Below, piece by piece: positions 56,825-64,000 of a stretch of DNA of 64,000 nt. Source of the stretch: Xenophilus sp. L33. GTDB taxonomy: Bacteria > Pseudomonadota > Gammaproteobacteria > Burkholderiales > Burkholderiaceae_C. Where the stretch lies: assembly GCF_009765735.1 (NCBI RefSeq), contig NZ_LMUW01000221.1, forward strand, positions 105,586 through 169,585. The letters are read 5' to 3'. How positions within the stretch are numbered: position 1 is the stretch's first letter; every line of letters starts with the position of its first letter. Both the position numbers and the translations under genes were made by a program. The notes below the pieces were generated by a model, which had not been told where the DNA came from, ran no database searches, and was given only the letters and a program-made list of their open reading frames with translations.

Positions 56825-57586
56825 TCAGCACATGTAGGTGCCGCCATTGACGTCGATCACGGTGCCGGTGAGGTAGGCCGAGTCTTCGGAGACCAGGAAC
56901 TCGACCACGTGGCCGATCTCGTCCGGCGTGCCGATGCGCCCGACCGGGATGCGGCCGACCAGCATCGCGCGCTGCGCGTCGCTGCCCTGGTCGGTCATCG
57001 GCGAGGAGATGCGTCCCGGCGCGATGCAATTGGCGGTGATGCCGTCGGCTGCCACTTCGGCCGCGATGATCCGGGTCATGCCGATCATCCCGGCCTTGGC
57101 CGCCGCGTAGTGGATGCCTGCGGTGTCGACCAGCGTGCGGCCGGCGCGCGAGGACATGTTGACGATGCGGCCCCACTTCTGCCGCCGCATCAGCGGCGCC
57201 ACCTCGCGACACAGCACGAAGGCCGAGGTGAGGTTGACGCCGATGACCTCGTTCCATTGCGGCGTCGTCATCTTCAGGAAGCTGTTGCGCTCGCCGTCGA
57301 TCTTCGGATGGATGCCGGCGTTATTGACCAGGATGTCGAAGCGGCCGTGGCGCGCATCGATGTCGGCCACCATGCGGCGCACCGCGTCTTCGTCGGAGAC
57401 GTCGAGCACCACCGCGTCGACCTTCAGTCCTTCGCGGCGCAGAGCCTCGGCCTCTCCCTCGACGTGCGGTGCGCGATCGATCGCGATCACCTGGTAGCCG
57501 GCCCGGCCGAGCCGTGCGGCGATGCCGAGGCCCAGGCCGCCGGCCGCGCCGGTGACCGCGGCGACGCGTGTCGTCTTGCTGTTCAT
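56825..57586 (-). CDS. short-chain dehydrogenase/reductase
   Basis: A 253-aa enzyme with TGAAGGLGLGIA, VNNAGIHPKIDG, the catalytic Ser in NMSSRAGRT and YAAAK. The acidic IAIDRAP suggests NAD as cofactor. It is a paralogue of the SDR at 54968. Its neighbours are the amidohydrolase downstream and the cyclase-family gene upstream, all on the minus strand. Confidence 0.92.
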   Translation of the reverse strand: MNSKTTRVAAVTGAAGGLGLGIAARLGRAGYQVIAIDRAPHVEGEAEALRREGLKVDAVVLDVSDEDAVRRMVADIDARHGRFDILVNNAGIHPKIDGERNSFLKMTTPQWNEVIGVNLTSAFVLCREVAPLMRRQKWGRIVNMSSRAGRTLVDTAGIHYAAAKAGMIGMTRIIAAEVAADGITANCIAPGRISSPMTDQGSDAQRAMLVGRIPVGRIGTPDEIGHVVEFLVSEDSAYLTGTVIDVNGGTYMC

Positions 57587-57605
57587 CTGTTCGGTCTCCT
57601 CGTGA

Positions 57606-58625
57606 TCAGACGGTGGCGACCGCCATCGGCGGCGAGCCGACCAGGCCCGGCAGCCGCAGCGGCGGTGCGGTCAGCAGGAAGCGGTTTCGGCCGTGGGCGC
57701 GCAGCCAGGGGCCGAGCTCGCCGAAATACCAGATCTCGCCCAGGAAGATGCCGAGCTTGAAGATGCAGTGCTCGTGCAGCGGCATCATCGAATGCTTCGG
57801 GCCGCCGCCGGCCTGCGTCGCCGGGACCAGCGCCTCGACGCCGAGGTTGTCGGCGCAGATCGCGACCAGGCCGCTGTCGGTGATCCAGTTGAGCAGCTTG
57901 CCGTCCTTGGCGTCGAGCACCGCGCAGGAACTCTTGAGCTTGTCGAAGTCGGGTTTCTTGTTCATGGCCAGGACCAGGTCGGCCCAGCCGGTGTAGAGGC
58001 ACATGAAGTCGCCGGTCTCGACCGTGGCCTTCTGCTTGTCGAGCACCCGCATCAGCGCGTCGTAGCCGACGTGCTCCGGTTTCTCGCCGTAGACCGCGGC
58101 CAGGTCGACCATCACGCCGCGGCCCTGCACGCCGGTCTCGGCCAGCGATTCCAGGCCGAGCTTCTTGGCGAACGGGCCGCCGGGCTGGTCGGCGCCGAGC
58201 ACATGCTCGCCGCCGCGCCAGCCGTTGTAGTAGACGACCTCGGGCACGCCGTCGCCGTCGGCGTCGAATTCCTGGCCCCAGTGCGCGAGCGAATCCCACT
58301 GGGTCGAATACTGGGTCCAGATGGTGACCGCATCGTCGGACACGACGTCGAACAGCGACTTGTTCTGGCAGGAGAAGCAGAAGTTGTAGCTCATCTCGCC
58401 GGTGGCCCGCTTGGTCGCCTCGATGCGCGGCGCGCGGCGGCTCGGCACCAGGTCGGCGCCGCCCGGATAGTCGAGCGGCAGGCTGAGCGGGAAGGCGATG
58501 CCCTCGGTCACTTCGCGCACCGCGGCGAGGCGCCGCGCGGGGGTCACGAGGTTCATCCGACCGACCTGGTCGTCGGGGCCGAAATCGCCCCAGTTGGAGC
58601 CCTCGGGCCGGTTCTTCCATCTCAT
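57606..58625 (-). CDS. cyclase-family hydrolase (kynurenine formamidase-like fold)
   Basis: A 339-aa protein of the metal-dependent cyclase family. The usual HxGTHxDxxxH motif appears in a changed form, TIWTQYSTQWDSLAHWGQ, typical of a larger subgroup of about 340 aa; another likely ligand is in MMPLHEHCIF. An insert holds DADGDGVPEVVYYNG. Such enzymes hydrolyse cyclic or N-acyl bonds. It is the first gene of the operon running to 53331. AAGGAGA lies just before the ATG, and operators D1/D2 are upstream. Confidence 0.87.
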   Translation of the reverse strand: MRWKNRPEGSNWGDFGPDDQVGRMNLVTPARRLAAVREVTEGIAFPLSLPLDYPGGADLVPSRRAPRIEATKRATGEMSYNFCFSCQNKSLFDVVSDDAVTIWTQYSTQWDSLAHWGQEFDADGDGVPEVVYYNGWRGGEHVLGADQPGGPFAKKLGLESLAETGVQGRGVMVDLAAVYGEKPEHVGYDALMRVLDKQKATVETGDFMCLYTGWADLVLAMNKKPDFDKLKSSCAVLDAKDGKLLNWITDSGLVAICADNLGVEALVPATQAGGGPKHSMMPLHEHCIFKLGIFLGEIWYFGELGPWLRAHGRNRFLLTAPPLRLPGLVGSPPMAVATV

Positions 58626-58695
58626 GTCTTGTCTCCTTGATTTCGCTTGCGAGGTCGCCCGTTCGATCGTCCGAAAGTATAGAGCCTGTGCTAGC

Positions 58696-58709
58696 ATTGG
58701 TCCATCCAT
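58696..58709. promoter_or_regulatory. regulon operator site D1
   Basis: ATTGGTCCATCCAT in the 135-bp gap between the divergent cyclase and thiolase-homologue genes. A TATACT -10 candidate for the minus-strand operon is at 58681-58676. Confidence 0.75.
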
Positions 58710-58716
58710 TGAAAGA

Positions 58717-58730
58717 ATTGGTTGTCCCAT
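58717..58730. promoter_or_regulatory. regulon operator site D2
   Basis: ATTGGTTGTCCCAT, with its centre 21 bp (two helical turns) from D1. Paired sites on one face of the helix suggest cooperative binding by the GntR regulator. Confidence 0.7.
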
Positions 58731-58760
58731 GAATCAGATCCCCAGCGGCGGAGAAGCGGC

Positions 58761-59942
58761 ATGACCGACAGGTCGCTCCGCGGCCGCGTCGCCATCGTCG
58801 GCGTCGGCGAAACCACCTACTACAAGCACGGCCAGTCGCCCGACGCCGAATTCAAGCTGGCACTCAAGGCGGTGCTCGCGGCCGCCAAGGACGCCGGCAT
58901 CGATCCGCGCGACATCGACGGCTTTTCTTCCTATTCGAACGACCGTACCGACCCGTCGCGCCTGTCGGCCGCGCTGGGCACGAGGCAGCTGCGCTCGACC
59001 ACGATGCAGTGGGGCGGTGGCGGCGGCGGCAATTGCGGCGCGATCGCCAACGGGGCGGCGGCGATCGCCTCGGGGCTGGCCGATTGCGTGGTGGCCTACC
59101 GCGCGCTGGCGCAAGGGGAGTTCGGCCGCTTCGGCAAGGCGCCGACCGCGCCGACCATCGCCGGCGACATGGCCTACCAGGCGCCCTACGGTGTGCTGTC
59201 GCCGGGCCAGAAGTTCGCGATGAAGGCGCGCCGCTTCATGCACGAGAACGGCGTGAAGCAGGAGGCGCTGCGTGCGATCGCGATGGCCTCCTACCACCAT
59301 GCGCAGCAGAACCCGCGCGCCGTGATGTACGGCAAGCCGCTCACCGAGACCAAGTACGACGACTCGCGCTGGATCGTCGAGCCCTTCCACCTGTTCGACT
59401 GCTGCATGGAGAACGACGGCTCGGCCGCGGTCATCATGGTGCCGGCCGAGCGGGCCAAGGACTTCCCGAACCGGCCCGTCTACATCCTCGGCGCCGCCAC
59501 CGGCTCCGACCACCGCGTCGGCGCCAATGCGCACAACCAGCCCAACTACGCGAGCTCCAGCTTCTCGACAGTGGCGCCCAACATGTACCGCATGGCGGGC
59601 CTGGGTCCCAAGGACGTCGGCGTGGTCCAGAGCTACGAGAACTTCACCGGCGGCGTGATGATGGCGCTGTGCGAGCACGGCTTCTTCGAGCCGGAGGAGA
59701 CCAACGATTTCCTCAAGCTCGAGAACCTGTTGTCGCCCGGCGGCAAGCTGCCGCTCAACACCAGCGGCGGCAACCTGGCCGAGTGCTACATGCACGGCTT
59801 CGAGCTGGTGCTGGAGGCGGTGCGGCAGGTGCGCGGCACCTCGACCGCGCAGGCGCCGCGCAGCGACGTGGCGCTCGTGATCGGCGGCCCGATGGTGACG
59901 CCGGTGGGCAATCTTCTGCTGGGATCGGAGGCCACGCTGTGA
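58761..59942 (+). CDS. thiolase-superfamily protein lacking the nucleophilic Cys (Ltp-like)
   Basis: A 393-aa SCPx/lipid-transfer-type protein. By hand alignment, a Gly stands at the place of the reactive Cys in MQWGGGGGGNCGAI; the Cys two or three residues later is out of register. The C-terminal motif is LPLNTSGGNLAECYMHG, with no GHP. Together with the DUF35 protein encoded next (GTGA overlap) it resembles the Ltp2/DUF35 retro-aldolase or the BbsAB complex. GGAG precedes the ATG at 58761. It is only distantly related to the homologue at 43332. Confidence 0.9.
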   Translation: MTDRSLRGRVAIVGVGETTYYKHGQSPDAEFKLALKAVLAAAKDAGIDPRDIDGFSSYSNDRTDPSRLSAALGTRQLRSTTMQWGGGGGGNCGAIANGAAAIASGLADCVVAYRALAQGEFGRFGKAPTAPTIAGDMAYQAPYGVLSPGQKFAMKARRFMHENGVKQEALRAIAMASYHHAQQNPRAVMYGKPLTETKYDDSRWIVEPFHLFDCCMENDGSAAVIMVPAERAKDFPNRPVYILGAATGSDHRVGANAHNQPNYASSSFSTVAPNMYRMAGLGPKDVGVVQSYENFTGGVMMALCEHGFFEPEETNDFLKLENLLSPGGKLPLNTSGGNLAECYMHGFELVLEAVRQVRGTSTAQAPRSDVALVIGGPMVTPVGNLLLGSEATL

Positions 59943-60397
59943 GCCAGACAACAAGCACCGAGTCGTACCTGCCCGCGGGCCTGCCCATTCCGGTGCCCGA
60001 GGCCGATGGCCTGTCGGCGCCGTTCTGGAACGGCCTGCGCGAAGGCAAGGTCATGGTCCAGCACTGCCAGGCCTGCGGCACCTTCCAGTTCGGTCCCGAG
60101 TGGATCTGCCATCACTGCCATGCCTTCGACCCGGCCTGGGAAGAGGTCAAGCCGCGGGCCCGCATCTACAGCTGGGAACGCGCCTGGCATCCGGTGCACG
60201 CCTGCCTGAACGGCCACGGACCCTACCTGGTGGTGGTGGTCGAGATCGAGGGCGCGCCCGGCGTGCGCATGCTGGGCAACCTGCTGGGCGATCCGCTGGC
60301 CGAGGTGAAGATCGGCGCCGAGGTCGAGGGCGTCTTCGAGCACCATCCCGACGCGACGCCGCCGCACACGCTGCTGCAGTGGCGCTACGTGAAGTAG
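59939..60397 (+). CDS. DUF35 zinc-ribbon OB-fold protein
   Basis: A 152-aa protein. An N-terminal helix (APFWNGLREGKVMVQHC) leads to a complete zinc ribbon, HCQACG and WICHHCHAF, and then an OB fold. Such proteins are obligate partners of thiolase-type enzymes and bind the acyl-CoA. The start is GTG at 59939 with GGAGG upstream, overlapping the thiolase-homologue stop. Confidence 0.92.
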   Translation: MSQTTSTESYLPAGLPIPVPEADGLSAPFWNGLREGKVMVQHCQACGTFQFGPEWICHHCHAFDPAWEEVKPRARIYSWERAWHPVHACLNGHGPYLVVVVEIEGAPGVRMLGNLLGDPLAEVKIGAEVEGVFEHHPDATPPHTLLQWRYVK

Positions 60398-60416
60398 CGA
60401 TCTTCGGTTCGCGCGG

Positions 60417-61178
60417 CTACTGCGCCAGGTAGCCGCCGTCCACCGGGTAGTAGGCGCCGGTGACGAAGCTGGCCCGGTCGCTGGCCAGCCAGACCGCCAG
60501 CTCGGCGATCTCCTGCGCTTCCCCGAGGCGACCGACCGGATGCCAGCCGGCGATCGCGGCGCGCTTGCCGGCGTCGGCGCGCGCCAGCATCGGCGTGTCG
60601 ATGTAGCCCGGCCCGATCGCGTTGACCCGCAGCTTCTGCGGCGCGTAGTCGACCGCCGCCGCGCGCGTCAGGCCGAGCACGCCGTGCTTGGAGCTGACAT
60701 AGGCGCCGAGGTTCGGCCGCGCGGTCTGCGCCATCACCGAGGCGATGTTCACGATGCTGCCGCCACCCGCCTGCAGCATGGCCGGGATCTGCGCGCGCAG
60801 CCCGTAGAAGACGCCGCTCAGGTTGACGCCGATGAGCGCGTCCCAGTCTTCCAGCGCGGTCTCGGCCAGCGGCAGGTAGCGGCCGCTGGCGCCGCCGCCG
60901 CCGAGGCCGGCGTTGTTGCAGGCGATGTGCAGGCCGCCGAAGCGCTTCACCGCCTCGCCCACCGCGTCGAGGTGCTGCTCGGGCTGCCGCACGTCGAGCG
61001 CGAAGGCCAGCGCGCGGCCGCCGGCGGCCTCGATCAGCGACACGGTCTCGCGGGCGCCCGCCCGATCGATGTCGGCGACCAGCACCGCCGCGCCTTCGCG
61101 CGCGTAGCTGGTGGCGATGGCCCGGCCGATGCCGGAGCCGGCGCCGGTGACCATCGCGGATTTGTCGGTGAGCAGCAT
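60417..61178 (-). CDS. short-chain dehydrogenase/reductase
   Basis: A 253-aa enzyme. TGAGSGIGRAIA, ADIDRAG (NAD-type), CNNAGLGGGG, the catalytic Ser in NIASVMAQ and YVSSKHG. It is the last gene of the minus-strand unit that begins with the CoA-transferase at 63518, 19 bp after the MFS gene. It meets the DUF35 gene tail to tail. Confidence 0.92.
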   Translation of the reverse strand: MLLTDKSAMVTGAGSGIGRAIATSYAREGAAVLVADIDRAGARETVSLIEAAGGRALAFALDVRQPEQHLDAVGEAVKRFGGLHIACNNAGLGGGGASGRYLPLAETALEDWDALIGVNLSGVFYGLRAQIPAMLQAGGGSIVNIASVMAQTARPNLGAYVSSKHGVLGLTRAAAVDYAPQKLRVNAIGPGYIDTPMLARADAGKRAAIAGWHPVGRLGEAQEIAELAVWLASDRASFVTGAYYPVDGGYLAQ

Positions 61179-61197
61179 GAGGGTGAGTCTCCTTCGA

Positions 61198-62421
61198 TCA
61201 GGTGGAAGCCAGGATGCCGGCGCGCCGCCGCAGCGCGGTCGCGAAGCCCCAGCCGGCCAGCGGCAGCGCCAGCGCCGCAGTCGCCAGCATCGGCCGGTAG
61301 CCGAGATGGTCGACGGTCCAGCCGGAGAGCGTGACGCCCAGCGCCTGGCCGCCGAAGAGGCAGAACGAGAACAGCGACACCGAGGTGCCGCGTGCGCCCG
61401 GCGCCATCTGCGTCGCGTGCGTCTGCAGCGTGTTGTGGAAGAGGTAGGTGCCGAAGCCCAGCGCCAGCGCGATCGGTGCCGACAGCCACCACGGCGGCGC
61501 CAGCAGCCAGGCCAGGTAGCAGGCGCCCATCACGAGGCCGCCGCACAGGGCCATGCGTTGCTCGCCGAGGGCGGCGACGATGCGCCGCGCGGTCAGCGCG
61601 TAGACGAGTCCGCCGATGCCGTAGAGCGCGATCATCGCCGCCGCGGTCGCGAGCGCGATGCCGTGGCGCTGGTGCAGCAGCGAAGGCAGGTAGCTCATCG
61701 GGCCGAGCAGGAAGACGCCCTCGATGCCCACGGTGAGCAGCACCACGCGCGCCCACGGCACCTGCAGCACGCCGCGCAGCTGGTCGAGGAAGGAGGCGCG
61801 CGGCTGGCCGCCCGATGCGAGCGGCACCGGCCCGTGCGGCACGCGCAGCAGCAGCAGCGTGGCGACCGCGCAGAAGCCGACCGCCAGCAGTGCGAAGGCG
61901 CCGCGCCAGCCGATCGCCGAGTCGGCGAAGAGGCCGCCGGCGAGCTGCCCGGCCGCCATGCCCGAGAGCGTTCCCGTGAGGAAGCGGGCGAGGGTGGCCT
62001 GCCTGTCGGCGTAATCGACGTTGTCGCCGATCCAGGCCATCGCCAGCGGGATCACGCCGGCGGCGGCCATGCCCCAGAGCGCGCGCGCCAGCACCAGCGC
62101 ACCGAAGCCCGGCGCCAGCGTCGAGGCCAGCGCGGCGATCGCGCAGCCGTAGAGCGCGACGCACATCATGCGGGTCTTGCCGTAGCGGTCGCCGAGCGGG
62201 CCGAACAGCAGCTGCATCAGCCCGTAGGCGACCGAGAAGCCGATGATCACCTGCCCGGCCACGCCCGGTGCGATGTCGAAGTCGGCGGCCAGGCGCGGCA
62301 GCATCGCGTCGCACACGCGCAGGGCGGCGCCGCTGAAGAAGGCCGCCGAGGCCAGGAGCAGGATGGCTGCGTCCTGCGCGCGGGTCGTGCCGCTGGATGA
62401 AGGCGGCACGCCGGCGCTCAT
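61198..62421 (-). CDS. MFS transporter
   Basis: A 407-aa inner-membrane transporter with about twelve helices. The loop 2-3 signature is present in FGPLGDRYGKTRMM. It looks like an AraJ/Bcr-like drug or aromatic-acid carrier; direction and substrate are open. It overlaps the CoA-transferase gene upstream by 4 bp (ATGA), so import and CoA activation may be linked. Confidence 0.9.
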   Translation of the reverse strand: MSAGVPPSSSGTTRAQDAAILLLASAAFFSGAALRVCDAMLPRLAADFDIAPGVAGQVIIGFSVAYGLMQLLFGPLGDRYGKTRMMCVALYGCAIAALASTLAPGFGALVLARALWGMAAAGVIPLAMAWIGDNVDYADRQATLARFLTGTLSGMAAGQLAGGLFADSAIGWRGAFALLAVGFCAVATLLLLRVPHGPVPLASGGQPRASFLDQLRGVLQVPWARVVLLTVGIEGVFLLGPMSYLPSLLHQRHGIALATAAAMIALYGIGGLVYALTARRIVAALGEQRMALCGGLVMGACYLAWLLAPPWWLSAPIALALGFGTYLFHNTLQTHATQMAPGARGTSVSLFSFCLFGGQALGVTLSGWTVDHLGYRPMLATAALALPLAGWGFATALRRRAGILAST

Positions 62422-63518
62422 TCGGTCCAGCGCGCCAGCACGTCCGAGGCTTCGCTGGCCGCGGCCGGTGCCGGCCCGCGGATCGCCGACGGCGTGCGCG
62501 AGAAGCGTGGCGCCGGCGCCGGATGGCGGATGCCCTCGACGTCGACGAAGGCCTTTCGCGCCGCGTTGTGCGGATGCAGCGGCGCCTCGCTCAGGGGCAG
62601 CACCGGCGCGAAGCAGACGTCGGTGCCTTCGAGCTCCGCCACCCATTCGGCCTGCGTCTTCGTCTTGAAGAGACGTTCGAACTCGGCCTTCAGCAAAGGC
62701 CAGCGGGCGCGGTCCGGCTGCACGTCGCGCAGCGCCGGCGCCACGCCCATGCGCTCGCAGATGTCGGCGAAGAACTGCGGCTCGATCGAGCCGATCGACA
62801 CGTGCTTGCCGTCCGCGGTCTCGAAGACGCCGTACCACGGCGCGCCGCCGTCGAGCAGGTTGCTGCCGCGCTCTTCCTTCATCACGCCGCGCAGGCTCTG
62901 GGTGACGAAGTTGCTCATCAGCGAGATCACGCCGTCGGACATCGCGGCGTCGACCACCTGGCCGCGGCCCGAACGCTTGGCCTCGTGCAGCGCGGCCAGG
63001 ATGCCGACGATCAGGTAGAGGCTGCCGCCGCCGTAGTCGCCGACGAGGTTGAGCGGCGGCACCGGCGGGCCGCCGGCCGGGCCGGTGGCGTGCAGCGCGC
63101 CGGTGATCGAGATGTAGTTGATGTCGTGGCCGGCCGCCAGCGCGAGCGGGCCTTCCTGGCCCCAGCCGGTCATGCGGCCGTAGACCAGCCGCGGATTGCG
63201 CTCGGCCACCTCGGCCGGACCGAAGCCCAGGCGCTCCATGACGCCGGGCCGGAAGCCCTCGACGAGCACGTCGGCGCGCTCGAGCAGCTGCCAGACCTCG
63301 GCCTGCGCCTCGGGCTTCTTCAGGTCGGCCAGGAGCACGGTGCGGCCGCGGCCGGTGATGTTGTGGCGGTCGCCGAGCTTCTTGCCCGGCCGGTCGATGC
63401 TGACCACGTCGGCGCCCATGTCGGACAGGAGCATGCAGGCGAAGGGGCCGGGCCCGATGCCCGCGAATTCGACGACGCGGAGTCCGGCGAGCGGGCCGGT
63501 GGCGGGAGTGGTGGACAT
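62418..63518 (-). CDS. CaiB/BaiF family protein, alpha-methylacyl-CoA racemase-like
   Basis: A 366-aa protein of the CoA-transferase III fold, but shorter than the others here. GLRVVEFAGIGPGPFACMLLSD, GMTGWGQEGPLALAAGHDINY and SITGALHATG match alpha-methylacyl-CoA racemases, including the acid/base His and Asp region. It would swap the configuration of a 2-methyl-branched acyl-CoA before beta-oxidation, which hints at a branched-chain or side-chain substrate. Confidence 0.88.
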   Translation of the reverse strand: MSTTPATGPLAGLRVVEFAGIGPGPFACMLLSDMGADVVSIDRPGKKLGDRHNITGRGRTVLLADLKKPEAQAEVWQLLERADVLVEGFRPGVMERLGFGPAEVAERNPRLVYGRMTGWGQEGPLALAAGHDINYISITGALHATGPAGGPPVPPLNLVGDYGGGSLYLIVGILAALHEAKRSGRGQVVDAAMSDGVISLMSNFVTQSLRGVMKEERGSNLLDGGAPWYGVFETADGKHVSIGSIEPQFFADICERMGVAPALRDVQPDRARWPLLKAEFERLFKTKTQAEWVAELEGTDVCFAPVLPLSEAPLHPHNAARKAFVDVEGIRHPAPAPRFSRTPSAIRGPAPAAASEASDVLARWTE

Positions 63519-63561
63519 GGTGGTGGGACGCTTTCTCTTCGGGTGGGAACGGTAGCGGAAA

Positions 63562-64000
63562 TCAGGCGTGGCTGCGCATCAGCATCGAGGCGGTGCCGAG
63601 GCCCAGCGACGCGATCGCGATGCAGAGCAGGGCGTAGGTCTGGTTGATGCGCACCGTGACGGCATAGATCGAGAAGCCGGAATAGCGGCTGGCCATCAGC
63701 GCGGTCATCGAGAACGGCGTCGCGCAACTGGCCAGCGACCAGCCGACCAGGATCGCTGCCAGGTGCGGCATCGGCGGCAGGCCGAGCACGGCAGGCGGCA
63801 GCGACGACGCGACCAGCACCGACGACAGCACCGGATGCACCGCCGCGAAGGCCAGGACGATGATCGCCAGCATCAGCACCAGGCAGGCCAGCACGGCGGA
63901 GTGCGCGAGCGCGCCGCCGATCACGGCGGTCCACGACGACGGGATCGCGCTCGCGATCACCGTGCCGCCGCAGCCCGCCGCCATGAAGAGCGCCACCTCG
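63562..64000 (-). CDS. multi-pass membrane protein, C-terminal part (cut by window edge)
   Basis: The frame is open to the right edge, so only the last 146 or so residues are seen. They hold about four membrane helices, such as VLACLVLMLAIIVLAFAAVHP and ALLCIAIASLGLGTASML. The segment HPVLSSVLVASSL resembles ion-transporter-superfamily permeases. I cannot assign a family. It lies 43 bp upstream of the racemase-like gene and may belong to the same operon. Confidence 0.6.
   Translation of the reverse strand, partial: EVALFMAAGCGGTVIASAIPSSWTAVIGGALAHSAVLACLVLMLAIIVLAFAAVHPVLSSVLVASSLPPAVLGLPPMPHLAAILVGWSLASCATPFSMTALMASRYSGFSIYAVTVRINQTYALLCIAIASLGLGTASMLMRSHA

Overview
The window is very GC-rich, densely coded bacterial DNA with long operons joined by ATGA or GTGA overlaps. 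Its gene content suggests a betaproteobacterium of the order Burkholderiales, most likely Comamonadaceae (a Variovorax-like soil bacterium). The pointers are two Bug/TctC solute-binding proteins, four CaiB/BaiF CoA-transferases, a Liv-type transporter fused into a catabolic operon, and repeated thiolase/DUF35 pairs. This assignment is inferred from gene families, not from a marker gene. No rRNA, tRNA, CRISPR array, insertion sequence or prophage was recognised. The genes at both window edges are cut.

Layout. 0-0.6 kb: end of a CaiB/BaiF CoA-transferase. 0.7-6 kb: light signalling, with a bacteriophytochrome kinase, a single-domain response regulator and a REC-GAF-PAS-kinase-REC hybrid that overlap each other. 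6-7.7 kb: an acyl-CoA ligase. 7.8-19.5 kb (minus strand): an eleven-gene operon with a Rieske oxygenase, a glutamine-synthetase-like ligase, a [2Fe-2S] ferredoxin, its reductase, a LivHMGF transporter with two solute-binding proteins, and an amidohydrolase. A divergent GntR/FCD regulator (19.75-20.5 kb) faces a strong promoter carrying a double palindrome. I read this as uptake and oxidative breakdown of an amine by way of a gamma-glutamyl intermediate.

20.5-23.4 kb: a TetR regulator divergent from a DoxX membrane protein, and a 4-hydroxylaminobenzoate-lyase-like (PnbB/DUF4863) gene divergent from a LysR regulator. 23.5-27 kb: an SPFH protein with an overlapping partner of unknown function, then a membrane hybrid histidine kinase. 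27-34.3 kb: a broken DUF1254/DUF1214 gene and three sulfatases with three different active-site cores. 34.5-37.3 kb: rubredoxin, pirin, tautomerase-like, HAD and a frameshifted NTF2-like gene.

37.3-63.5 kb: a large catabolic island working on CoA thioesters. It holds CoA-transferases, a CoA ligase, five SDRs, two cysteine-less thiolase homologues each next to a DUF35-type protein, Bug binding proteins, NTF2-like and EthD proteins, a FAH-family hydrolase (frameshifted), a TIM-barrel amidohydrolase, a cyclase-family hydrolase, a nitroreductase-family enzyme and an MFS transporter. Five copies of one 14-bp operator, ATTGG-N5-CCAT, lie in four promoter regions of this island. One is beside the gene of an FadR/PdhR-type GntR regulator with an unusual histone-H1-like tail. 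This ties most of the island into a single regulon. The substrate cannot be read from sequence; a ring- or branched-chain acid degraded as its CoA ester fits. The window ends in a membrane-protein gene cut by the edge.
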